Shown one piece after another: positions 46,245 to 54,593 of a stretch of DNA of 64,000 bases. The position numbers and the translations under genes are program-made. The notes under the pieces were generated by a model. That model saw only the letters and a list, made by a program, of their open reading frames with translations, was not told the DNA's origin and searched no databases. Where the stretch lies: positions 1,244,452-1,308,451 of the forward strand of contig NZ_CM007717.1 of the NCBI RefSeq assembly GCF_002019855.1, given 5' to 3'. This DNA is from Streptomyces antibioticus. GTDB taxonomy: Bacteria > Actinomycetota > Actinomycetes > Streptomycetales > Streptomycetaceae. Numbering within the stretch: position 1 is the stretch's first letter; each line of letters begins with the position of its first letter.

Positions 46245-47054
46245 GTGGGCAACCTTGTCGTCGTAGGCGTGGACGGCTCGGCGTCGAGTCTTGCCGCGGT
46301 GGAGGAGGCCGCGCGAGAGGCCGGGCGGCGCCGTGCGGAGCTGCGGGTGGTGCACGCCTTCAGCTGGCCGGTGCGGCCCGTGTACTCGCCGCCGGACCCG
46401 GCGCCGCTGGAGCGCCTCGTGCACGAGGCGGCGGAACGTGCCCGGGCGGTCGTGCCGGGGCTCGAGGTCACCGAGGCCGTGGAGAAGGGCGACGCGGTGG
46501 CCGTGCTGGAGGCCGAGTCGCGGACCGCTGACCTGGTGGTCGTCGGTCCCCGGGGGGTCGGGGGGTTCATGGGCGTGCTGCTGGGGTCGACGGCGGCGTC
46601 CCTGGCCGCCCACAGCCGGTGCCCGGTGCAGGTGGCGCGCGAGGAACCGGCCGGAGACGGGCCGGTCGTGCTGGCCGCCGACGGCTCCCCGGCCGCCGAG
46701 AAGGCGGTCGAGTTCGCCTTCTCGGAGGCGGCGCTGCGCGGGGCCCGGCTTCTGGCCGTGCACGTCTGGCTGCCGGACTACGCCCCGGCCGGCATGGGCA
46801 CCGAGAGCGCGGAACGCCTGCTGGCCGAGGCCCTCGCCGGCCACAGCGAGAGCTACCCGGACGTCACGGTCGAACAGGAGATCCTGAGCGGCGAGACCCG
46901 CGAGACCCTGATCGAGGCGAGCCGCACCGCCCAGCTCCTGGTCGTCGGGGCCCGAGGCCGCGGCGGCTTCGCGGGCCTCCTCCTGGGCTCGGTGAGCCAG
47001 GCCCTCCTCCACCACGCCCACTGCCCGGTGACGGTCGTCCGCGGCACGGGGTGA
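46245..47054 (+). CDS. Universal stress protein, tandem UspA domains
   Basis: The 269-residue protein contains two UspA domains. Each ends in the ATP-binding loop Gx2Gx9G(S/T): GPRGVGGFMGVLLGSTA near residue 108 and GARGRGGFAGLLLGSVS near residue 240, and each begins with a VGVDGS or LAADGS strand. The GTG has GGAGG upstream. Tandem USPs of this kind bind ATP and respond to stress; no partner is visible. It is 72 bases after the importer operon but probably separate. Confidence 0.93.
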   Translation: MGNLVVVGVDGSASSLAAVEEAAREAGRRRAELRVVHAFSWPVRPVYSPPDPAPLERLVHEAAERARAVVPGLEVTEAVEKGDAVAVLEAESRTADLVVVGPRGVGGFMGVLLGSTAASLAAHSRCPVQVAREEPAGDGPVVLAADGSPAAEKAVEFAFSEAALRGARLLAVHVWLPDYAPAGMGTESAERLLAEALAGHSESYPDVTVEQEILSGETRETLIEASRTAQLLVVGARGRGGFAGLLLGSVSQALLHHAHCPVTVVRGTG

Positions 47055-47105
47055 CCGGTACGGCTCCAGGCGGAGAGCAACCGACCCCCGGGTCGAACAG
47101 GCCCG

Positions 47106-49226
47106 TCAGGCCGTCAAATGGCGTTGGAGCCAGTCTGCCGCTGTTCGGCGGTACAGGCGGCGGTTGTCGGCGCGGAGGAAGTCGTGGCCTTCGTCGCGGA
47201 GGGTGAGGAGTCGGGCCGGGAGGCCGCGGTCGCGGGCGGCTCGGACGAACTGTTCGGATTCCGCCGGGGGGACGTTGGTGTCGTGTTCGCCGTGGACCGC
47301 GAGCACGGGGACGCGCAGGGCGTCGATGCGGGTCATCGGGGAGAGTTCGCGCAGCAGGTCGCGGTCGTGGTCGGGGTGGCCGTACTTGTGGGCGGCGGAC
47401 TCCGCGAGCCAGGGTTCCGTGCCGGCGAAGAAGGTCGCGAAGTCGGACATGCCGCAGACGGCGACGCCGGTGCGGAACAGGTCCGGGTGCCGGACCAGGG
47501 AGGCGAAGGTGAGGTAGCCGCCGTAGGAGCGGCCCATGACGGCGAGGCGGGTCGGGTCGGCGGGGCCCGCGGGGACGGTGTGCGCCGCGCAGTCGGCGAC
47601 GTCGTCGAGGGCGGCGAACCGGCCGGTGCCGAGGTCGGCGTCGACGAAGCTCCTGCCGTGGCCGGAGGAGCCGCGGACGTCGGGGGCGAAGACGTCGAGG
47701 CCGCGGCCGGTCAGCTCGTGGTAGAGCGGGTTGAAGACGGGGCGTTCCTGTTCCTCGGGCCCGCCGTGCAGATGGATCACGCAGGGCGCCGGTTCGCCCG
47801 GGGCGCGGCCGGGCGCGCGGTAGTACCAGCCGCTCAGGGGCAGTCCGTCGCGTGCGGTGAGCCGGAGGAGGACGGGGCGTACGGGCGGGCGGCCGGGCGG
47901 GACGGCGTCCTCGTCGCGGGAGGACCAGCGGGTGCGCAGCAGGGTGACGCCCTCCGTCACCGACCAGACGCCGGGGCGGCGCTGGGAGCCGGACAGGGCC
48001 GGCAGCAGGTGGCGCGGTCCGGTGACCGTCACTCGGGTGACGACCTCGTGGGGCAGCGGGACGGGTGTCGTGGGCAGAGGGCCGTGCGGGGGGCGGGTGG
48101 GGAGGGTCTCGACGAGTTCCAGTTCGCTGGCGCCGCGCGCGTTCCAGGACAGGGCCGCCGTACGGCCGTCGTGGGAGAGCGCGAGGAGGTCGAGGTCGCC
48201 GTCCGGCCGTTCGGCGACGACGGTGCGGCCGGGCGAGCGTCCTTCGGCGTCGAGGGTGACGGCGAGGAGGGCGGCGTACTCGCGGTCGTCGTCGCTGCGC
48301 AGCCACAGGGTCCGGCCGTCGGGTGAGAAGCGTCCGATCCACGGGTCGCCGTCGGCGACCGGCACGGTGCAGGTCGTCGCCGCGTCGGCGGTGCGCCGGA
48401 CGACCGCCTCGCGGCGTCCGCGCGGGCCCCGGCGCAGCAGCACGAGCGCGCCGTCGTGGCTGATGTCGCACACGCGCAGGGTCGCGGCGTGGGTCTCGGT
48501 GGCGAGCAGGACGGGGGACGCCAGGCCGTCGGGGTCGATCAGATACGCCGACAGGCCGCCGTCGGAACGGACCGAGGAGGGGACGGGCGGGGTCAGTTCC
48601 TCGACCACGGTCACGGTCCCGCCGGTCGGGGGCGAGCCGGTGTACGGGGTGCCGCCGAGGAGGGTGGCGCGGCCGTCCCGGTCCCCCCAGTGCGAGGCAG
48701 GGGTGGCGTCGGCGGCCGGTGCGGTGAGGGTGACGGCGACGGCCGAGCCGTCGTGCGCCCAGCAGCCCAGGTGGGCGGTGCTGTCGGGGTCGGCTCCGGC
48801 GAGGACGCGGCGGCCGGAGCCGTCGGGCCGTACGCACAGCACGCGCGTGTGCTCGCCGCCGCCGGGCGCGGTGGTGTAGGCGATCCAGCGGCCGTCCGGC
48901 GACCAGGAGACCTCTTTGACGGGGTCCGGGGCGGAGTCGAGCAGCCGTGCCTCGCCGCCGTCCACCGGCCCGGCCCAGAGCTGGGGCACTCCGCCGCGGT
49001 CGCAGATGAAGGCGGCCTCGGTGCCGTCGGGGTCGGCGGAGGGGTACCAGCAGCCGTGGGCGTGCAGCCGGGTCACGGCGTCGCGCGGACCGCTGGTCAC
49101 CGGCAGGGCGACGGGCACGGGTGCCGGTGCGGCGCGGCCGTCTCCCGCCGCCCGGCCCGGGGCGCCCGGCACGGTGGTCACCGCCCCGGCCGGGGGCGGC
49201 GGTGTGCTCCGTTCGCCGGTCGTCAC
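47106..49226 (-). CDS. S9 family serine peptidase (prolyl-oligopeptidase type)
   Basis: The 706-residue enzyme has an N-terminal seven-bladed propeller (repeated SPDGRxI-type strands) and a C-terminal alpha/beta-hydrolase domain with the triad Ser567 (GRSYGGYL), Asp649 (HGEHDTNVP) and His681 (DEGHDF). It would hydrolyse short peptides in the cytoplasm, since no signal peptide is seen. The GTG at 49226 overlaps the stop of the amidotransferase gene (GTGA); an ATG at 49250 is also possible. Translational coupling to the amidotransferase suggests it turns over or trims the peptide that the operon makes. Confidence 0.9.
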   Translation of the reverse strand: MTTGERSTPPPPAGAVTTVPGAPGRAAGDGRAAPAPVPVALPVTSGPRDAVTRLHAHGCWYPSADPDGTEAAFICDRGGVPQLWAGPVDGGEARLLDSAPDPVKEVSWSPDGRWIAYTTAPGGGEHTRVLCVRPDGSGRRVLAGADPDSTAHLGCWAHDGSAVAVTLTAPAADATPASHWGDRDGRATLLGGTPYTGSPPTGGTVTVVEELTPPVPSSVRSDGGLSAYLIDPDGLASPVLLATETHAATLRVCDISHDGALVLLRRGPRGRREAVVRRTADAATTCTVPVADGDPWIGRFSPDGRTLWLRSDDDREYAALLAVTLDAEGRSPGRTVVAERPDGDLDLLALSHDGRTAALSWNARGASELELVETLPTRPPHGPLPTTPVPLPHEVVTRVTVTGPRHLLPALSGSQRRPGVWSVTEGVTLLRTRWSSRDEDAVPPGRPPVRPVLLRLTARDGLPLSGWYYRAPGRAPGEPAPCVIHLHGGPEEQERPVFNPLYHELTGRGLDVFAPDVRGSSGHGRSFVDADLGTGRFAALDDVADCAAHTVPAGPADPTRLAVMGRSYGGYLTFASLVRHPDLFRTGVAVCGMSDFATFFAGTEPWLAESAAHKYGHPDHDRDLLRELSPMTRIDALRVPVLAVHGEHDTNVPPAESEQFVRAARDRGLPARLLTLRDEGHDFLRADNRRLYRRTAADWLQRHLTA

Positions 49227-51007
49227 GTGATCCCGTGCGTCTGAAGCCATATCTCCAGCAACGCTACCTGCCACAGCGCGTTCGCTCCCCGTCTGGTGCG
49301 GTGCTCGTCGGGTGCCTCCAGGAGCCGGGAGACGTACGGCTCCCGGAAGAGGCCGCGGTGCCTGGCCTCGGGCGCCTCCAGCGCCTCGCGCACCCGTTTC
49401 AGGACGGGTCCCGCCATGTGCCGGATGGCGGGGACCGGGAAGTAGCCCTTGGGGCGGTCCACGACGTCACGGGGCAGCAGCCGGCGCCCCGCCGTCTTCA
49501 GGACGCCCTTGCCGCCGTCGGCCAGTTTGAGTCCGGGCGGGCAGGCCGCGGCCAGTTCGACGAGTTCGTGGTCGAGGAACGGCACGCGGGCCTCCAGCCC
49601 CCACGCCATGGTCATGTTGTCGACGCGTTTGACCGGGTCGTCGACGAGCATCACGTGCGTGTCCAGGCGCAGGGCCGCGTCCAGGGCGGTCTCGGCGCCG
49701 GGGACCGCCATGTGCTCGCGGACGAAACGGCCGGAGACGTCGTCGTCGGCCAGCATGCCGGGTTCGAGGACGTCGGCGAGGTCGGCGTGCGGCCGGTCGA
49801 AGTAGGTGTCGGCGTACCGTTCGGCGGCGTCCGGGCGGGCGGCCTCGGCGAGCCGCGGGTACCAGTGGTAGCCGGCGAGGACCTCGTCGGCGCCCTGCCC
49901 GCTCTGGACGACCTTCACCTCCTTGGACACCTGCTCGGACAGCAGATAGAAGGCGACCGCGTCATGGCTGGTCATGGGCTCGCTCATCGCGGCGACGGCG
50001 CCGTCGAGCGCGGTGGAGACCCGGTCGGAGGGGACCATCAGCCGGTGGTGGTCGGTGCCGAACTCGCGGGCCACCAGGTCGGAGTAGGGGAACTCGTCGC
50101 CGTCCTCCCCGGCCTCGGACTCGAATCCGACGCTGAACGTCATCAGGTCCCGCTGCCCCTCCTGGGCCAGCAGCGCGACGATCAGGCTGGAGTCGAGGCC
50201 GCCGGAGAGCAGCACGCCGACGGGGACGTCGGAGACCATGCGGCGGCGTACGGCGGTGCGCAGCGCGTCGAGCAGGGCGTCGCTCCAGTCGGCGGCGGTC
50301 ATGTCCGCGTCCTCGGCCCGGCGGGTGTACGACGGCTGCCAGTAGACGTGGTCGCGGTGGGTGCCGTCGGGTTCCACGACGCGCACGGTGGCCGGCGGGA
50401 GCTTGCGGACGCCGTTGAGGACGGTGCGCGGGGCGGCGACGGTGGCGTGCCAGCTCAGGTACTGGTGGACGGCGACCGGGTCGAGGGAGGTGTCCACGTC
50501 ACCGCTGGCGAGCAGCGCGGGCAGGGAGGAGGCGAAGCGGAGCCGGTCCGGGGTGCGGGCCAGGTACAGGGGCTTGATGCCGAGCCGGTCCCGGCCGAGC
50601 ACGACCCGTCCGGAGCGGTGCTCGACGAGGGCGAAGGCGAACATGCCGTAGAAGCGCTCGACGCAGGCGGTGCCCCACTGGCGGTACGCCTTGAGCACCA
50701 CCTCGGTGTCGGAGGTGGACATGAAGCGGTGGCCCAGGCCGCGCAGTTCCTCGCGCAGTTCCCGGTAGTTGTAGACGCAGCCGTTGAAGACGGCGGTGAG
50801 GCCGGCCTGCGCGTCGGTCATGGGCTGCGCCCCGAGGTCCGACAGGTCGATGATCTTCAGTCGCCGGTGTCCGAGGGCCGCCGCGCCGTGGGTCCAGATG
50901 CCCCCGTCGTCGGGTCCGCGTTCGGCGAGCCGTTCGCTCATGCGCTCGACGGCGGCGAGGTCGGGACGGTGACCGTCGAAGCGGATCTCCCCGCTCAGAC
51001 CGCACAT
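49223..51007 (-). CDS. asnO: AsnO-type glutamine-dependent amidotransferase
   Basis: This 594-residue class II amidotransferase of the asparagine-synthetase family has the nucleophile Cys2 (MCGLSGE), the glutaminase motifs RGPDDGG and FNGCVYNYRELR, and the synthetase PP-loop LLSGGLDSS. It resembles the N-acetylglutaminylglutamine amidotransferase (AsnO, NAGGN osmolyte pathway) more than AsnB. The usual partner Ngg (GNAT-ATP-grasp) is absent; a GCS2-type ligase lies upstream instead. The substrate is therefore probably a related short gamma- or alpha-glutamyl peptide. Its ATG is overlapped by a small possible ORF. Confidence 0.88.
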   Translation of the reverse strand: MCGLSGEIRFDGHRPDLAAVERMSERLAERGPDDGGIWTHGAAALGHRRLKIIDLSDLGAQPMTDAQAGLTAVFNGCVYNYRELREELRGLGHRFMSTSDTEVVLKAYRQWGTACVERFYGMFAFALVEHRSGRVVLGRDRLGIKPLYLARTPDRLRFASSLPALLASGDVDTSLDPVAVHQYLSWHATVAAPRTVLNGVRKLPPATVRVVEPDGTHRDHVYWQPSYTRRAEDADMTAADWSDALLDALRTAVRRRMVSDVPVGVLLSGGLDSSLIVALLAQEGQRDLMTFSVGFESEAGEDGDEFPYSDLVAREFGTDHHRLMVPSDRVSTALDGAVAAMSEPMTSHDAVAFYLLSEQVSKEVKVVQSGQGADEVLAGYHWYPRLAEAARPDAAERYADTYFDRPHADLADVLEPGMLADDDVSGRFVREHMAVPGAETALDAALRLDTHVMLVDDPVKRVDNMTMAWGLEARVPFLDHELVELAAACPPGLKLADGGKGVLKTAGRRLLPRDVVDRPKGYFPVPAIRHMAGPVLKRVREALEAPEARHRGLFREPYVSRLLEAPDEHRTRRGANALWQVALLEIWLQTHGIT

Positions 51008-51123
51008 GACGGGGCGCCTCCCTCACGGTCGGCAGCGGGGGACGTGGGGTCGCGGTGGAGGGACGGGTCGTGGGAGTGGCCGGACGGATCGTGTGAGTGG
51101 GGGGACGGATCGTGGGTGTCCAT
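50995..51123 (-). CDS. Possible 42-residue His/Asp/Pro repeat peptide
   Basis: An ATG at 51123 opens a small frame encoding MDTHDPSPHSHDPSGHSHDP and then SLHRDPTSPAADREGGAPSCAV. The unit HDPSxHS occurs three times. AGGTGA lies about five bases upstream and the stop overlaps the asnO start, as expected for a coupled gene. It could be a small metal-binding peptide or a peptide substrate of the operon, or merely a short spacer with repeated DNA. No homologue is known to me. Confidence 0.35.
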   Translation of the reverse strand: MDTHDPSPHSHDPSGHSHDPSLHRDPTSPAADREGGAPSCAV

Positions 51124-51128
51124 GTCAT

Positions 51129-52334
51129 TCACCTGCGGGTCAGCGGCCGTACGGACGGGGCGGGGCCCGTCACGTCGGCGGCGGGAAGGTTCTCACGGGG
51201 GGTATCGGTGCGCATGCCGGCCGTGCCGCGGGGCGCGCGTTCCCCGCGGGTCTCGGCGATCAGCATGTCGACACAGGCGAGCAGGTCCTCGTCCTGTGCC
51301 GTACGGCGGATGCGGCGGGCCGCGCTGCCGTCGGCGAGGGCCGCCTCGGCCAGCGCGCGGACGGTCTCCAGGTCGCCGTGCGCCTCCAGGGCGGGGCGCA
51401 GCCGCGCGAGCAGCGTGCGCACGACCTGGGCCGCGGGTGCCTCCCGGTGGGTCTCGGGGTCCACCAGGTTGCCTTCGAGTCCGGCGCGGGCGGCCCGCCA
51501 GGAGGCGCCGCGCAGCCATTCGTGCCGGCCGTCGCACTCGGGGGCGCCGCCGTGGGCGCGCCGGTGGTCGAGGCGGTCGCGGGCGTCGGTCACCAGGGCG
51601 CGGAACAGTCCGGCGACGAGCACGACGGTCTCGGCGCGCGGGCAGGAGTCGCAGACGCGCAGTTCGAGGGTCTTCAGGTGGTCGGACGGGCGGAGGTCGT
51701 AGTAGATCATCCCGGCGTCGCTGATGGTGCCGGTCCGCACCAGGTCGCTCACCATGGCGTCGTACTCGTCGGCACTCGCGAAGCAGCCGGCCGGGCCGGC
51801 GGTGGGCCAGCGCTGCCACAGCAGGGTGCGCCAGCTCGCGTAGCCGGTGTCGGTGCCCTGCCAGAACGGCGAGCTGGCGGAGAGGGCGAGCAGGACGGGC
51901 ACCCAGGGCGAGATCGCGCACATGATCCGTACGGCGGTGTCGCGGTCGGGCACGTCCACGTGGACCTGGGCGCCGCAGATGAGCTGTTCGTCGGCGACCG
52001 TGCGGTAGTCCTCGACCATGTGGCGGTAGCGCGCGCCCTCGGTGGGGTGCGGGGCGACGGCGGGGGCGAGCGGGGCGGTGCCGGCGGCGACCACGGCGAG
52101 CCCCAGCGAGGCGGCGGCCGCGTCGAGGCGCCGTCTGGTGGTGACGAGGTCGGTGTGGAGGTCGTCCAGGGAGGTGTGCACCTCGCTGTTGGACTCCACC
52201 GTGGAACGGTGCAGCTCGGTGGTGAAGGTACGCCGGGGCAGTCGTCGCAGGATGGGGTCGGCGCGTGGCACGAGCAGCCCGCTCTCCACCTCCAGGACGT
52301 GGAACTCCTCCTCCACTCCGATACGAACGCTCAC
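51129..52334 (-). CDS. GCS2/YbdK-type carboxylate-amine ligase
   Basis: The 401-residue protein belongs to the glutamate-cysteine-ligase family 2: MSVRIGVEEEFHVLE (metal/ATP motif EEEF), TTELHRSTVESNSEVHTSL, QLICGAQVHVDVPD and LKTLELRVCDSCP. Such ATP-dependent enzymes join a glutamate side chain or other carboxylate to an amine (EgtA, YbdK). The GTG at 52334 has GAGGAG five bases upstream and is preferred to the GTG six bases earlier. It leads the operon with asnO and an S9 peptidase, so it probably makes the peptide bond of a small compound that AsnO then amidates. Confidence 0.9.
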   Translation of the reverse strand: MSVRIGVEEEFHVLEVESGLLVPRADPILRRLPRRTFTTELHRSTVESNSEVHTSLDDLHTDLVTTRRRLDAAAASLGLAVVAAGTAPLAPAVAPHPTEGARYRHMVEDYRTVADEQLICGAQVHVDVPDRDTAVRIMCAISPWVPVLLALSASSPFWQGTDTGYASWRTLLWQRWPTAGPAGCFASADEYDAMVSDLVRTGTISDAGMIYYDLRPSDHLKTLELRVCDSCPRAETVVLVAGLFRALVTDARDRLDHRRAHGGAPECDGRHEWLRGASWRAARAGLEGNLVDPETHREAPAAQVVRTLLARLRPALEAHGDLETVRALAEAALADGSAARRIRRTAQDEDLLACVDMLIAETRGERAPRGTAGMRTDTPRENLPAADVTGPAPSVRPLTRR

Positions 52335-52798
52335 GGTCACTCCTCGGGGCGATACGGAAGGCTGCCCGCTGCCTGTTCGGGACGTCTCGGGACTGCCGAG
52401 TCACCAGAACGCCGCTTTTCAAGCCCACCCGCCCATGTGAAACACACAACTCTCAGATGAGCGGTTTCGGGGGGTGCGGGTCTCCACGGGGCCCGGCGTG
52501 GCGCACGGGCCGGGCCGGCTGCCGTGTGATCAGGCGGCGGCGACGGTGACGCAGCGGCCGGGTGGGTCCGTCGTGACGACGTCGTGGTACCGCGCGTCGG
52601 TCAATGCCTGCCCCCGATCCTCGGAGCGTGCTCCGGTCCCGCCGGGCACGGGGCGTTCGGCCCGTCCACCAACGTAGCCCCGGGGGTGTCTCCCTGCGAC
52701 TCGGGCGGGGCCATGACACGGCGCACGCCGAGTTGCCGGTGCCGGGGCCCACCGGGTTAATGAAGGGGCGGCCGTGCCGGCGGGCGGGAGGCATCGCT
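52335..52798. other. Intergenic region with a weak small ORF
   Basis: These 464 bases between divergent genes hold no confident gene. A minus-strand frame from a GTG at 52649 to a TGA at 52530 encodes 39 residues ending ALTDARYHDVVTTDPPGRCV and TVAAA, with good codon use but no ribosome site. The 3' part is the leader of the antiporter gene with GGAGG just before its start. Confidence 0.35.
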
Positions 52799-54553
52799 GT
52801 GACGGAAGACCAGGTGTTCTGGGGCCTCGGCCTGATCGTCGCGCTGGCGGCCGGCAGCCAGGTCCTCGCGAGCCGGCTGCGGATCCCGGCGCTGATCGTC
52901 CTGCTCCCCGTCGGGTTCACCGCCGGTGCCCTCACCGACGCGGTCAACCCCGAGCGGCTGCTCGGCGACGCCTTCTCCCCGCTGGTCTCGCTGGCCGTGG
53001 CGGTGATCCTCTACGACGCCGGACTGGGCCTCGACCTGGAACGGTTCCGGGCGCACACCCGGCGGGTCGTGGTGCGGCTGATCTGGCTCGGGACGCTGGT
53101 CACCCTGGTCTGCGCGACCCTCGTGGCCCGGCCGCTGCTCGGGATGTCCGAGGGGGCGGCCGTGATGCTCGCGGCGATCCTGGTGGTGTCCGGGCCCACG
53201 GTCGTCGGTCCGCTGCTCGCCTTCGTCCGGCCCACCGAACGGTTGCAGCGGATCCTCGTCTGGGAGGGGTCGCTGATCGATCCGGTGGGCGCCGTCCTGG
53301 GCGCGCTGGTCTTCCACGCCGTCTCGGCCGGTCAGCGCGCCGGGGTGGGGAGCCAGCTCGGCCACTTCGCGGTGAGCGCGGCGGTGGGTGTGGTGGGCGG
53401 GGTCGTCGGGACGGTCGTGGTCACGGCGGCGCTGCGCCGGCTGCGGCTCGGTGAGGTGCTGGGCAGTACCGTGCAGCTCGCGGCGGTCGTCGCGGTGGCG
53501 GCCGGCTGCGACGTCGTCCGGGACGACACCGGGCTCATCGCCGCCGTTCTGATGGGGCTGGCGGTGGCGAACCTGCCGGGGTCGGGCGTCTCCGCGCGGC
53601 GGCCGTTCTTCGAGACCCTGGTGAATCTGATCATCGGTCTGCTGTTCGTCTCCATCTCGGCCACCGTCACCCCGCAGTCCCTGCGGCACGTGGTGCTGCC
53701 CGCGCTGGGGCTGGTGGCGTTCCTGGTCCTGGTGGTCCGGCCGCTGATCGCGGCCGCGTCGACGCTCGGGACGGATCTGCCGGCCGGGGAACGGGGGTTC
53801 ATCGGGTGGATGGCCCCGCGCGGGATCGTGGCCGCGGCCACCGCCTCGACGTTCTCCGCGCCGCTGGTGGACAAGGGGGTGGCCGGGGCGGCGAGGATCC
53901 TGCCGGCGGTGTTCGTGGTGATCGTCGCCACCGTCACGCTGTACGGGCTGAGCGCGGCGCCGGTGGCGCGGCGGCTGGGCGTGCTGCGGTCGGCGCGGTC
54001 CCGGCCGCTGCTGGTGGGCGGGGATCCGTGGGTGGTGGACCTGGGGCGGGCGCTGCGTTCGGCGGGGCTCGACGTGATGATGTGGGCGGGGCGGGAGGAG
54101 GAGCGTACGGCGATCCGCGCCGCCGGGATCCCGCTGGCGCCGGGGGAACTCTTCGCCGCGGCCACCGGCGCCGGGGCGGAACTCGAGGGCCTGACCGACG
54201 TGCTGCTCCTGACCGGCGAGGACGACTTCAACGCGCTGGCGGCCACCAATCTGGAGGGGACCGTCGAAGGCACGGTCCACCGGCTGGGACCGCCCGCCGG
54301 AAGCCAGGGCGTGATCGCGCCCTACGCGAGCGGCCGGGTCCTCTTCACCCCCGACCTGACCGGCCCCGAACTGACCCGCCGCCACACCGAGGGCGCCCGG
54401 GTCGTGACACACCGACTCGAAGGCGACGTCCCCTTCCCGGCCCCCCACCGCCTCCTGTTCCTGATCCGCGACGACGGCCTCCTCCTCCCCGTCACCCGAA
54501 CCGACACCCCGACCCCGAGACCGGGCGACCTGGCCGTACTCCTGACCGACTGA
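52799..54553 (+). CDS. CPA-type cation/proton antiporter with RCK-like tail
   Basis: The 584-residue protein begins with about twelve transmembrane helices: LLPVGFTAGALTD, VSGPTVVGPLLAF, EGSLIDPVGAVLGALVF and WMAPRGIVAAATASTFSAPLVD are typical of NhaP/CPA1 exchangers. The last 190 residues are a cytoplasmic RCK/TrkA-like part (RPLLVGGDPWVVDLGRALRSAGLDVMMWAGREE; VLLLTGEDDFNALAA; a final PRPGDLAVLL). This suggests nucleotide-regulated Na+/H+ or K+/H+ exchange. The GTG at 52799 has GGAGG seven bases upstream. The next gene is a related channel protein. Confidence 0.92.
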   Translation: MTEDQVFWGLGLIVALAAGSQVLASRLRIPALIVLLPVGFTAGALTDAVNPERLLGDAFSPLVSLAVAVILYDAGLGLDLERFRAHTRRVVVRLIWLGTLVTLVCATLVARPLLGMSEGAAVMLAAILVVSGPTVVGPLLAFVRPTERLQRILVWEGSLIDPVGAVLGALVFHAVSAGQRAGVGSQLGHFAVSAAVGVVGGVVGTVVVTAALRRLRLGEVLGSTVQLAAVVAVAAGCDVVRDDTGLIAAVLMGLAVANLPGSGVSARRPFFETLVNLIIGLLFVSISATVTPQSLRHVVLPALGLVAFLVLVVRPLIAAASTLGTDLPAGERGFIGWMAPRGIVAAATASTFSAPLVDKGVAGAARILPAVFVVIVATVTLYGLSAAPVARRLGVLRSARSRPLLVGGDPWVVDLGRALRSAGLDVMMWAGREEERTAIRAAGIPLAPGELFAAATGAGAELEGLTDVLLLTGEDDFNALAATNLEGTVEGTVHRLGPPAGSQGVIAPYASGRVLFTPDLTGPELTRRHTEGARVVTHRLEGDVPFPAPHRLLFLIRDDGLLLPVTRTDTPTPRPGDLAVLLTD

Positions 54554-54593
54554 CGTGCGCCGGGCGCCGCCCCGGCGGCATGTTCCCGAAAGG

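Noticed and set aside
49223..51007. Canonical NAGGN operon
   Set aside because: The defining ngg (GNAT-ATP-grasp) gene is missing from the neighbourhood.
47106..51123. Lasso-peptide-like RiPP cluster (precursor, Asn-synthetase-like cyclase, peptidase)
   Set aside because: The amidotransferase keeps an intact N-terminal glutaminase Cys2 and resembles AsnO; no B1/B2 leader peptidase or RRE protein is present. Kept only as a weak possibility for the small ORF.
49121..51724. An 867-residue plus-strand frame
   Set aside because: It is antisense to asnO and the GCS2 ligase, which have complete motif sets; the translated product is low-complexity Gly/Arg/Val.
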